From: CAYHYG01 sp964360835 | GTDB lineage: Bacteria > Patescibacteriota > Patescibacteriia > UBA1558 > 2-01-FULL-52-15 | Assembly: GCA_964360835.1 (NCBI GenBank) | Contig: CAYHYG010000004.1 | Coordinates: 1-48,622 of the forward strand | Length of the DNA: 48,622 nucleotides | Direction of reading: 5' to 3' | Shown: positions 15,921 to 23,234 of the stretch, in pieces | Layout: each line of letters opens with the position of its first letter | Position numbering within the stretch: position 1 is the first letter of the stretch | The notes under the pieces: generated by a model | What the model was told of the DNA's origin: nothing | Database searches by the model: none | The model's input: the letters and a program-made list of their open reading frames with translations, nothing else | Position numbers and translations under genes: made by a program

Positions 15921-17237
15921 TTAGCGAAAACACAGAGAAAATCCCCTTGACTCACCCTGCTGAACCTCAACCATGGCTAATTCCTTAATTTTCTCGGTTT
16001 CACCAGACCAAAAACCTGAGGTCAAACCATTTTTTAACCAAATTACGCCTCCGTTGGACACCTGACTATCGGCACAGACCGTGACTAAAGCAAAGTCAGG
16101 CGCCGATTCGGCATCAAAAGCGAGAATATCTAATGAATTGGTAATATAGGACGGTGTACTGGTACCTGTTAGGTAGTACAGATCCCTTTCTTGACCAATC
16201 CAGTGATCCAAAGGTCTCCCCTTCCATTGACTACTGGTTGCCGCCAAACTATTACGAATAATTTCACGATAGGGACTGCCATCGGGAAGCTTGCCAACCT
16301 TTTGTTTCCAACCAAAGCCAAAAGATAATGAAGATACCAGCTGTCGTATGTCGCTGTCATTGCCAGCCAATCGCCATCTATCATTAGCAACAACCAGCTC
16401 AAGCTGATTTTGCACTTTGCCGATATCATCTAAGCTAACCGTGTAGTCCAAAGGCAAAGTTCTCTGCCAAAATTCTTCCATAGGTGCCCATGATTGCAAC
16501 CAAGAAATCATTTCTGGCGTCGTGAGCAGATAGATATCAGCGCCGGCCAACGGTTTAGCTGACATAGTAGCTAGATATTCTGATTTCTTGGTCTCAAGAA
16601 CCGTCAGCCGAGTCATTTCTTCTGAGCGTTGCCAATTTATTTCTACTGGATAGTTTAAAGAAGTTATATTTTTGATAATTGACTGATCAATATTTGTATC
16701 TGAAAGATACGATAGACTCTCTGCTTTTTTCAAATAGATACTAACTCCAGATTCATCGATCAATTTGGCATAATCTGATAATGACTGCTCCGGTTTTTCG
16801 TAATTATGTGAACTCAATAATAACCATCGAGGATCAAGCTGTGTGATCACTGGTTGATTATGTGTAACTGGTAACTCCGGCCAGACAACTGTATCTAATT
16901 TCAATTTTTCCTTCCGAGACAGGTTTGCAGAAACTTGAATAATGACATATTCACGACCAGCTGAGTCATAAGCCCAATAAATTTTATCAATATCTTTCCC
17001 CAATACTGTGACCCAAGCTGATATCTGACTATTCAACTGTTGACGCACAGAAGCTAATACATCCGGCTGGCCGGTGATGGTCGGGTCAACCGTCATACTG
17101 ACAACGATTTCTGTTTCTGCCGGCAAATAATCCATAGCCAAAAAATCACTTGGCTGTCTGACAAACAACCAAGTGACTATAACGATAAACGCTAGTACGA
17201 CCGCCGTGGCTACGACACGGTCATACGTTAATTTCAT
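15921..17237 (-). CDS. Membrane-anchored extracytoplasmic protein, unknown
   Basis: The 438-residue product has an N-terminal transmembrane anchor (VVATAVVLAFIVIVTWLFV) followed by LPAETEIVVSMTVDP. That opening and the overall plan of two repeated alpha/beta halves resemble DUF3352-type proteins that begin 'LPadtdlvvsv', but I cannot confirm it. The remainder is Trp- and Ser-rich with no catalytic motif (for instance RWLLLSSHNYEKPEQSLSDY, which resembles lines in that family). It lies five bases from the pnp stop and is probably the last gene of the pnp transcript. Confidence 0.7.
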   Translation of the reverse strand: MKLTYDRVVATAVVLAFIVIVTWLFVRQPSDFLAMDYLPAETEIVVSMTVDPTITGQPDVLASVRQQLNSQISAWVTVLGKDIDKIYWAYDSAGREYVIIQVSANLSRKEKLKLDTVVWPELPVTHNQPVITQLDPRWLLLSSHNYEKPEQSLSDYAKLIDESGVSIYLKKAESLSYLSDTNIDQSIIKNITSLNYPVEINWQRSEEMTRLTVLETKKSEYLATMSAKPLAGADIYLLTTPEMISWLQSWAPMEEFWQRTLPLDYTVSLDDIGKVQNQLELVVANDRWRLAGNDSDIRQLVSSLSFGFGWKQKVGKLPDGSPYREIIRNSLAATSSQWKGRPLDHWIGQERDLYYLTGTSTPSYITNSLDILAFDAESAPDFALVTVCADSQVSNGGVIWLKNGLTSGFWSGETEKIKELAMVEVQQGESRGFSLCFR

Positions 17238-17242
17238 AAGCT

Positions 17243-19492
17243 TTAGTGATTATTAAAGCGACGACGTGGAGGAAAACCGTTACCAGAACGTGGCGGTCGA
17301 CCATTACCATGACCGTTGCCAAATCCTTGGTCATCGCTCATTCCTTCCGGGCGTGGCAATAAAGCTTTGAGTGATAGCGAGATACGATTCTTTTCTTTAT
17401 CTATATCGACAACTTTAACTTTGACAGTTTCGCCGACTTTGAGAATATCACTGACATTGGGTACGCGTTCATAACGTAACTCCGAAATATGTACCATACC
17501 ATCTCGTCCACGACCAAACTCGACAATAGCTCCAATCTCAGAACCGTTCATTTTATCCGCCACAATTTTGACCACTTGACCTTCGACTACTTCGCCGATT
17601 TCAACTTCACGTGTCAGGTCAACAACCCACTGACGGGCTTGTTCGCCGCCTTCAGCGCTGGTAGAAGTAATCATAACCAGACCGTCATCTTCGATGTCAA
17701 TCTGCACACCGCAAGTATCTATAATTTCGTTAATAATCTTACCGCCAGAACCGATAACATCTCTAATCTTTTCCGGATCAATGCGTAGAGAGATGATTCG
17801 AGGAGCGTATTGCGATAACTCCGCCCGAGGCGAGGCAATAGCCGCCTGCATGACAGCCAAAACTTTCATACGTGCCTCGCGTGCCTTCTGAATCGTTTCG
17901 CGCACCACCTGCAGAGTAATAAATCCCAACTTAATATCCAACTGAATAGCCGTAATACCGTTTGGCGTACCAGCCACTTTGAAATCCATATCACCGGAGT
18001 GATCTTCTAATCCTTGGATATCAGTCAAGATACGGTAATCTTCATGATTATCCGGATGAGTAATCAAACCCATAGCAATACCGGAGACCGGTGCGGCTAT
18101 CGGCACTCCAGCGTCCATCAAGGCTAAGGTTGAACCGCAGACGGAAGCCTGAGACGAAGAACCATTAGAAGCCAGAACTTCAGACACTACACGGATGGTG
18201 TAAGGAAAGGCTTCCTTGGTTGGTAAGACCGGCTCCAAAGCTTTCTCGGCCAGAGCTCCGTGACCGATCTCTCTCCGAGAAGGCATGCGAATCGGTTTGA
18301 CCTCGCCAGTGGCAAAGCCCGGGAAATTGTAATGATGCATGTAGCGCTTCTTGCCAGATTCTTCCATAGTATCGAGTGTCTGCTCATCTCCGGGCGCTCC
18401 CAAAGTCACGATAGATAAAACCTGCGTCTCGCCTCGATTAAACAAACCGGAGCCGTGGGTGCGTGGCAAGATGGCAACTTCAGCCGCCAGCGAACGAATC
18501 TCATCCAGTGCGCGGCCATCGACGCGGCGATTGTGCTCCAAGACTAAACGTTTCGAAGCTAATTCCAAAGCCTGATCAAATAAGTTCAGACCGATAGCTC
18601 GGGCATCCTTAGAAACTTCATTATCAGCTTTCAAAATACCTTCTAGTTCATGTTTAGCTTCTGCGATGGCAATTTTCATAGCTTGCTTCTCGGGATGAAA
18701 CAGTTTCTGTAAATCTTTACTGGCCAGAAAAGTATCTACTTTGCCTTTGATCAATAGTTCAATGGCTTGCGCTTCAGCATCAACTGTTTCTTCATTTTTT
18801 TTCTGCCCAATCTGACTGACAATATCATTGATAAAGGCAATCTGTTGCTTCAAATGCTTGTGTGCAAACTCAATGGCGCCGATAAATACATCCTCAGGCA
18901 CCTGTTGCCCACCAGCTTCGATCATAATTACTCCCTGCTCAGTACCGGAGACAACTAAATCAAAATCTGATTTCTCACGCGCTTCGTAGCTGCCATTCAA
19001 AACCCACTCACCATTAATACGACCGACACGTACTCCAGCTAATGGACCGCTCCACGGTATCGGAGAGATAGCCAGCGCGATTGAAGCGGCTGTCATGGCC
19101 GGGATGTCGGCGTCATTGACATTGTCTACGGACAAAACGGTGATCACCACCTGTACATCACGTCGAATTGATTCTTTGAATAATGGTCTGATGCTGCGAT
19201 CGATCAATCTGGCGGTCAGTACGGCTTCATCGGAAGCACGACCTTCACGTTTGATAAATCGGGAACCTTTAATCTTGCCGGCGGCATAGAGTCGCTCTTC
19301 AAAATCAACCATTAACGGAAAGTAATCAATACCTTCGCGTGGTTCGGCCGCGGTAACGACTGTAGCCAACACTACCGTATCGCCATAGCGCACCGTACAG
19401 GCAGCGTGGGCCTGGGGTGCTAATCTACCTACTTCGACAATCAGCTGTTTGCCAGCTATCTCGATAGTAAATTGCTTAATTTCTTTAGACAT
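17243..19492 (-). CDS. pnp: Polynucleotide phosphorylase
   Basis: PNPase is a trimeric 3'-5' phosphorolytic exoribonuclease of the degradosome. I start at ATG 19492 (MSKEIKQFTIEIAGKQL), with AGGAAA upstream; the longer frame adds nine non-homologous residues. Two RNase PH domains are visible (SRFIKREGRASDEAVLTARLIDRSIRP... and HNRRVDGRALDEIRSL... with the active-site region GSSSQASVCGSTLALMDAGVP), separated by the alpha domain. A KH domain (IRDVIGSGGKIINEIID) and an S1 domain (GEVVEGQVVKI) follow, then a Gly/Arg-rich tail. At 749 residues it is slightly longer than typical because of the tail. With rny it supplies the core mRNA-decay enzymes. Confidence 0.97.
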   Translation of the reverse strand: MSKEIKQFTIEIAGKQLIVEVGRLAPQAHAACTVRYGDTVVLATVVTAAEPREGIDYFPLMVDFEERLYAAGKIKGSRFIKREGRASDEAVLTARLIDRSIRPLFKESIRRDVQVVITVLSVDNVNDADIPAMTAASIALAISPIPWSGPLAGVRVGRINGEWVLNGSYEAREKSDFDLVVSGTEQGVIMIEAGGQQVPEDVFIGAIEFAHKHLKQQIAFINDIVSQIGQKKNEETVDAEAQAIELLIKGKVDTFLASKDLQKLFHPEKQAMKIAIAEAKHELEGILKADNEVSKDARAIGLNLFDQALELASKRLVLEHNRRVDGRALDEIRSLAAEVAILPRTHGSGLFNRGETQVLSIVTLGAPGDEQTLDTMEESGKKRYMHHYNFPGFATGEVKPIRMPSRREIGHGALAEKALEPVLPTKEAFPYTIRVVSEVLASNGSSSQASVCGSTLALMDAGVPIAAPVSGIAMGLITHPDNHEDYRILTDIQGLEDHSGDMDFKVAGTPNGITAIQLDIKLGFITLQVVRETIQKAREARMKVLAVMQAAIASPRAELSQYAPRIISLRIDPEKIRDVIGSGGKIINEIIDTCGVQIDIEDDGLVMITSTSAEGGEQARQWVVDLTREVEIGEVVEGQVVKIVADKMNGSEIGAIVEFGRGRDGMVHISELRYERVPNVSDILKVGETVKVKVVDIDKEKNRISLSLKALLPRPEGMSDDQGFGNGHGNGRPPRSGNGFPPRRRFNNH

Positions 19493-19706
19493 TGGTCTTT
19501 TCCTTTCTTTAGCGATCACCCTTCGCTAACGCTTCGGGTGACCTTCGGCTGACCAACAGGCTTTAGACTCTCGTGCCACGTTCGACGTGGTTAAAGGGCC
19601 TACGTGTCTATTGGTCAGGGATTTGTAATTAGTAATCAGTAACTAGAGAGGGATATCAAAAACCCTAATTACGAATTACTAATTACTAATTCCTAGTTAC
19701 TAATTA
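19493..19706. repeat. Non-coding spacer with A/T-rich inverted and direct repeats
   Basis: The spacer between pnp and the NYN gene holds a CCACGTT/GACGTGG palindrome (19575-19591) and TTGGTCAG/CTGACCAA arms at 19548-19618. It ends with reiterated ATTACTAATTACTAATTC-type units on both sides of AACCCTAATTAC (19625-19710). No gene is supported. The structure could separate NYN and pnp transcription or serve as a processing site. Confidence 0.55.
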
Positions 19707-20207
19707 CTAGTATTTAATTAAAAACTTCCTCTTATTAGCCGACAAATCTGTAAATGAATCCAAACGATCAATCAACTTGGATGAGCTAGTTTCTCCGAAG
19801 GCCGCCCCTTCTACCATGACTCCATTATTCTGCAGATATTCTACTGCTGGTGCAAAATCACCGTCACCAGAAGCTAGGACAACGACATCTAGATTGTGTG
19901 CCATACGGATAGCATCGATAACTAATCCGACATCCCAATCACCCTTTTTATTACCGCCGGCATATACCTGCAACTCCTTGGATTTTATTTCATAGCCCAT
20001 TTTATCGAGAGCTTGGAAAAAATTATCATCAACTGATTGCGGACCTTTGACTACGTAGGCCATGGCCCGTACCAGTCTACGACCGGCTACAGCTTCTTCC
20101 AGTAATTTACCAAAATTCACTTTGGCCTGAAACAAATTCTTGGCCGAATAGTATAAATTTTGTACATCGACGAAAACTCCGACGCGTTGCTCTTTGTGTT
20201 TTATCAT
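19707..20207 (-). CDS. NYN-domain protein (LabA/DUF88-type putative RNase)
   Basis: NYN domains are PIN-like metal-dependent nuclease folds. I start at ATG 20207 because the upstream extension would read through the rpsO terminator. The 166-residue protein shows the fold's acidic sites: VGVFVDVQNLYYSAK at the start, DWDVGLVIDAIRMA in the middle and VVLASGDGDFAPAVEYL, plus GVMVEGAAFGETSSSKL. This is the standard DUF88/LabA layout. It sits between rpsO and pnp, genes that are adjacent in many bacteria, so a role in RNA processing is attractive but unproven. Confidence 0.88.
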   Translation of the reverse strand: MIKHKEQRVGVFVDVQNLYYSAKNLFQAKVNFGKLLEEAVAGRRLVRAMAYVVKGPQSVDDNFFQALDKMGYEIKSKELQVYAGGNKKGDWDVGLVIDAIRMAHNLDVVVLASGDGDFAPAVEYLQNNGVMVEGAAFGETSSSKLIDRLDSFTDLSANKRKFLIKY

Positions 20208-20217
20208 AGATAAAGAA

Positions 20218-20252
20218 AACCCCACTGCCTCAGTTTGACTGAGGCCAGCGGG
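20218..20252 (-). terminator. Terminator after rpsO
   Basis: Minus strand: CCCGCTGGCCTCAG pairs with CTGAGGCAGTGGGG around TCAAA and is followed by TTTTCTTT. It lies between rpsO and the NYN start, so NYN is expressed by read-through or its own promoter. Confidence 0.85.
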
Positions 20253-20259
20253 ATTTGTA

Positions 20260-20607
20260 TTAGGCAGTTTCATTAGTCTTTTCACTGGCATCGACAGGCT
20301 CTTCGAGATCCGGCATCATATCGAGATTCCGCTCTCGTTTACTAATATTTAACTTCAGGCCTTTGACCAGTTTATCAAAACTCTTCTCATTTTCTCTCTC
20401 CAAATATCGTAACAAACGTCGGCGCTGAGAGACTTTGCGTAGCAAACCGCGACGTGAAGAAAAATCTTTCTTGTGAGTCTTGAGATGCTTGGTTAATTCT
20501 TTGATTTCTTCCGTCAGAATAGCAATCTGCACTTCTGGCGAACCAGTATCACTTTTGTGAGTTTTGAACTTCTCAATGATACTGTCCTTTTTTTTCTTTG
20601 GTAACAT
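20260..20607 (-). CDS. rpsO: Ribosomal protein S15 with C-terminal extension
   Basis: S15 binds the central domain of 16S rRNA early in 30S assembly. Residues 1-89 carry the family features: FKTHKSDTGSPEVQIAILT, the HLKTHKKDFSSRRGLLRKVSQRRRLLRYL core, and the KLVKGLKLNI helix end. About 26 further residues (NLDMMPDLEEPVDASEKTNETA region) form an acidic tail not found in the usual 88-89-residue protein. The promoter and a hairpin leader are directly upstream; S15 autoregulates through leader structures in several bacteria, so this may apply here. Confidence 0.95.
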   Translation of the reverse strand: MLPKKKKDSIIEKFKTHKSDTGSPEVQIAILTEEIKELTKHLKTHKKDFSSRRGLLRKVSQRRRLLRYLERENEKSFDKLVKGLKLNISKRERNLDMMPDLEEPVDASEKTNETA

Positions 20608-20686
20608 CGTATTTTCTTTATGGCTTGACCGAGTACACCGCTGGACTAGCGGTTAACCCAGTACAAGTCAGGTTATTAATGACTGG

Positions 20687-20715
20687 ATACTACTAAATAC
20701 CAGTTGTTTTGTCAA
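20687..20715 (-). promoter_or_regulatory. rpsO promoter and hairpin leader
   Basis: Minus strand: TTGACA, 17 bases, TAGTAT. The 70-base leader contains CCGCTAGTCCAGCGG and an outer AGTAC/GTACT pairing (20630-20660), a candidate S15 autoregulatory structure. Confidence 0.7.
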
Positions 20716-20724
20716 GTTTTACGG

Positions 20725-20785
20725 GATAAAAAAGAACCCCCCGGCTCAAACGTTCCGTGATGGCAACGACAAGAGCCAGGGGGCA
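20725..20785 (-). terminator. Terminator of the candidate ncRNA
   Basis: Minus strand: CCCCCTGGCTC pairs with GAGCCGGGGG around a 25-base loop and is followed by TTCTTTTTTA. It ends 10 bases before the rpsO -35 box. Confidence 0.75.
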
Positions 20786-21030
20786 CATTGAGAGGTAAGA
20801 TCTCAAAAAGATGGTTTCGGCATACCGGCGGCGGCGGGATCCTGGAAAATTTTGCTCACGTTAGCTGAACGTGAATCGAATCATCCAATCCCACATGCCG
20901 GCTTGGGGGTAGTACTTTCGTCGGTATCTAATCGACGAAACCCGATACAACTGGGCGACTCGACCACACCGTAACATCCTCAGAGATTTGGCTCTCAATG
21001 TTTCTCAATGCTAAAACTAAGAACAATAAT
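20725..21030 (-). ncRNA. Candidate structured non-coding RNA, independent transcription unit
   Basis: This unit has its own minus-strand promoter (21037-21065) and terminator (20725-20785) but no convincing protein. Within it are a perfect TTTCGTCG/CGACGAAA hairpin near 20930, a CACGTT/AACGTG hairpin near 20870, and a longer pairing of GCCGGC...GGGAT (near 20910) with ATCCC...GCCGG (near 20830). It matches none of tmRNA, RNase P, SRP or 6S consensus motifs that I can check by eye. A 38-codon frame starting MLRCGRVAQLYRVSS exists, but its putative ribosome-binding site touches the ATG. The identity is unknown. Confidence 0.5.
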
Positions 21031-21036
21031 AAAACC

Positions 21037-21065
21037 AAGTTACTCCTAAATGGCCTGGCTGTCAA
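21037..21065 (-). promoter_or_regulatory. Promoter of the candidate ncRNA
   Basis: Minus strand: TTGACA, 17 bases, TAACTT; predicted start about 21030. Confidence 0.6.
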
Positions 21066-21195
21066 ATTAGAGTGTTGCTTTCGAATAAGCCAAAATACTC
21101 ACTAATTAATTTTTAACCGTACTAAATAATTAAAACCAAAACGGCTTCAATGGGCTTGTTAGACAGTTTTTGATTTAATGTTCTTATTGTTTTAT

Positions 21196-21224
21196 TTGAT
21201 TATTTCATACTTGTGTCATAAAAT
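21196..21224 (+). promoter_or_regulatory. Promoter of the recombinase-like gene, leaderless
   Basis: TTGATT, 17 bases, TAAAAT, then exactly seven bases before ATG 21232, which would be the first base of the message. Confidence 0.6.
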
Positions 21225-21231
21225 TAAAGTC

Positions 21232-21945
21232 ATGGCCTATACTACCAACCAATTGATCAACAGCTTCCTAGAGCACTGGCAGTACATACGTAAACGTAAG
21301 CCAGAAACGGTTCGCAATTACGAGTTGTACTTACGACGCTGGCAACAGTTCTACGGTGCACTTTCTCTAGCGCAATTGACTGATACTAAACTTGAATCTT
21401 ACCATCGCTGGTTGCAGCACCAAACCTTTGGAGGCAAGAAATTATCGGCCAATACAATTAATTATCATTTCATCGCCTTGCGTAATTGGCTACGGTATTT
21501 ACAGCTTCATCAGATAAAGACTGGGGTGCGGGCAAGGCCAAAATTGACCAAACACATCTCAGTCCCGAGAAGTAAAATAACGTCATCGCAATTTAATAAA
21601 ATCTTGCAGACATTCCGCTTGTATAAAAAAGATAGCTTATTGACGCGATTGCGTGATGAACTCCTACTATTGTATCTCTATGAGGCCAGGTGTAAGGTCC
21701 ATGAATTGGTATCTATGACACGACAAAATTTGACCACAGTTTCTACAGCTGTAAAAAGGGTAGGCCAACATTATCTTCGGCTTCGTCATGATGAGGTTGA
21801 AGCTTTGTGGCTAGCTCATGATCGCGCCCAGACACAACGGAAAAAAGTAAAAGCTCTGAGCCAACGCTCAGCTCAACGTTTGATACGAAAATATGCTATC
21901 ATGGCTGGGTTGCCTGAGATTACGGCTGATAGTTTCAGTCGGTAG
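21232..21945 (+). CDS. Truncated tyrosine-recombinase (XerC/D-like) protein, catalytically degenerate
   Basis: Residues 1-100 form a core-binding, SAM-like domain (TTNQLINSFLEHWQYIRKRKPETVRNYELY) and residues 110-237 the start of a catalytic domain (TRLRDELLLLYLYEARCKVHELVSM). In Xer proteins this last segment reads GLRxSEL; here the catalytic Arg position is Lys. The frame then stops at ITADSFSR, where active enzymes have PHxLRH, and the His-x-x-Arg and Tyr box are absent. It is therefore either a pseudogene-like remnant or a DNA-binding derivative. I start at ATG 21232, at the predicted transcription start. A palindromic repeat lies just after the stop. It is not a working recombinase by itself. 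Confidence 0.75.
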   Translation: MAYTTNQLINSFLEHWQYIRKRKPETVRNYELYLRRWQQFYGALSLAQLTDTKLESYHRWLQHQTFGGKKLSANTINYHFIALRNWLRYLQLHQIKTGVRARPKLTKHISVPRSKITSSQFNKILQTFRLYKKDSLLTRLRDELLLLYLYEARCKVHELVSMTRQNLTTVSTAVKRVGQHYLRLRHDEVEALWLAHDRAQTQRKKVKALSQRSAQRLIRKYAIMAGLPEITADSFSR

Positions 21946-21963
21946 TTAGGTGCCACGAACAAA

Positions 21964-22000
21964 CTAGATTGCTTCGTCGTCTGACTTCTCGCAAACGTAA
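21964..22000. repeat. Dispersed palindrome family B, partial copy
   Basis: CTAGATTGCTTCGTCGTCTG followed by ACTTCTCGCAAACG. It is the right half of the element seen complete at 30779-30874. It sits between the recombinase remnant and the reductase gene. Confidence 0.7.
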
Positions 22001-22018
22001 CATAATTAACTTTATACC

Positions 22019-22894
22019 ATGATTCTACTTCTCGGCGGCAGTGGCTACGTCGGCCAAGCCTTCAAAAAATTCTTCCAAGAAAATAATATTACCTTCAAGA
22101 ATATTCCTCGCTCCGAGCGTGACTATACTCAACCGGAAATCTTGAAACAAATTATTACCGAACTTAAACCTGATTTTCTGGTTAATTGCGCCGGCTATAC
22201 TGGCAAACCAAATGTCGATGCCTGTGAACTACATAAAACCGAGACTATCGATGGTAATGTAGTTTTTCCGGGAAAAATCATGCAAGTCTGTAATGAACTT
22301 CAATTGCCGTGGGGTCATGTTTCATCTGGCTGCATTTACGAAGGCAACAGTCCCGACGACAAAGGCTGGAAAGAAACCGATGAACCAAATTTTGACTTCC
22401 GACATAATAACTGTAGCTTCTACTCCGGTACCAAAGCTCTGGCTGAGGAGATTCTAGTCGAAGCTGACAACTGTTATCTCTGGCGCCTGCGGGTGCCGTT
22501 CAATAACCTGGCTGACAAACGAAATATTCTCAACAAATGGATGACCTATGAAAAATTACTTGATGTCGATAACTCGCTGTCTCAAATAGATGAATTTGCT
22601 CGCGCCTGCTATCAATGTTTTGAAAAGAAGATTCCTTTCGGAATCTACAACATGACCAATCCAGGATTTATCAATACTCGTGAAGCTATCGAGATGATAA
22701 AAAAATCCGCCACGTCAAACGTGGTAAAAAAAGATTATCAATTCTTTGCATCTGAAGCAGAATTCATGCAAACAGCCGCCAAGGCACCTCGTTCTAGCTG
22801 TGTCTTGAACTCTGATAAACGCGAAGCTGCTGGCGTGCATATGACGGAGGTACATGAGGCGATCGCTGCGTCACTTCGCGACTGGCGAAACTAA
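22019..22894 (+). CDS. NAD(P)-dependent reductase/epimerase of the RmlD (dTDP-4-dehydrorhamnose reductase) type
   Basis: The 291-residue extended short-chain dehydrogenase shows the Rossmann motif GGSGYVGQAF, a VNCAGYTGKPNVDACE strand, the catalytic-site strand HVSSGCIYEG, and the YxxxK pair in FYSGTKALAEE. RmlD-type enzymes make deoxysugar nucleotides; the NVDACE and SSGCIYEG blocks also recall the reductase half of plant rhamnose synthases. No other rhamnose gene is nearby, so the substrate is open. Between residues 230 and 236 (TSNVV) the DNA reads GCCACGTCAAACGTGGT, a copy of the palindrome used elsewhere in terminators, inside the frame. Confidence 0.85.
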   Translation: MILLLGGSGYVGQAFKKFFQENNITFKNIPRSERDYTQPEILKQIITELKPDFLVNCAGYTGKPNVDACELHKTETIDGNVVFPGKIMQVCNELQLPWGHVSSGCIYEGNSPDDKGWKETDEPNFDFRHNNCSFYSGTKALAEEILVEADNCYLWRLRVPFNNLADKRNILNKWMTYEKLLDVDNSLSQIDEFARACYQCFEKKIPFGIYNMTNPGFINTREAIEMIKKSATSNVVKKDYQFFASEAEFMQTAAKAPRSSCVLNSDKREAAGVHMTEVHEAIAASLRDWRN

Positions 22895-22961
22895 AAGTCA
22901 AAAGGTAAAACTATAGCTTAAAACCTAAAAACTTTTCCTTTTTTCAGTTTTTTTTACTTTT

Positions 22962-23065
22962 GACTTTCCCTGATTCATTCCTGAATAGTACCCAGCGGCA
23001 ATAAGGCGCATTTTAATCTACGATTCAAACTTAGTATCAATTATCTTTTCAATTTCTCTTTTCAT
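22962..23065 (-). pseudogene. Decayed fragment of a second sufU
   Basis: Read on the minus strand, this reads KREIEKIIDTKFES, a frame break, then RRLKCALLPLGTIQE and a stop. It aligns with the C-terminal end of the intact SufU at 25.75-26.16 kb (KEIEEILGV..., then SRLKCALLPLDTIQE). The third ligand Cys is preserved but the frame is broken and the N-terminal two thirds are missing. It lies downstream of the metalloprotease gene, as the intact sufU lies upstream of it. The remaining part of 22895-23234 holds A/T-rich sequence with no other gene. Confidence 0.75.
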
Positions 23066-23234
23066 CTAATAAGTAACATTCAGACACTTAGATATTTTTT
23101 AATCAATATCCCACAGCTTCCGTCGATAGAAAAAATTAAGATCTTTCTAGTTAATTTTCATACGCAAAGCTCCTCAAGACTATCAACCTTGGTTGAGAAA
23201 AAACAACTGGCCAAAAAAGTTGATTCCTTAGAGA

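Noticed and set aside
20208..20291. N-terminal extension of the NYN protein
   Set aside because: It would run through the rpsO terminator and rpsO 3' end; ATG 20207 begins the conserved domain.
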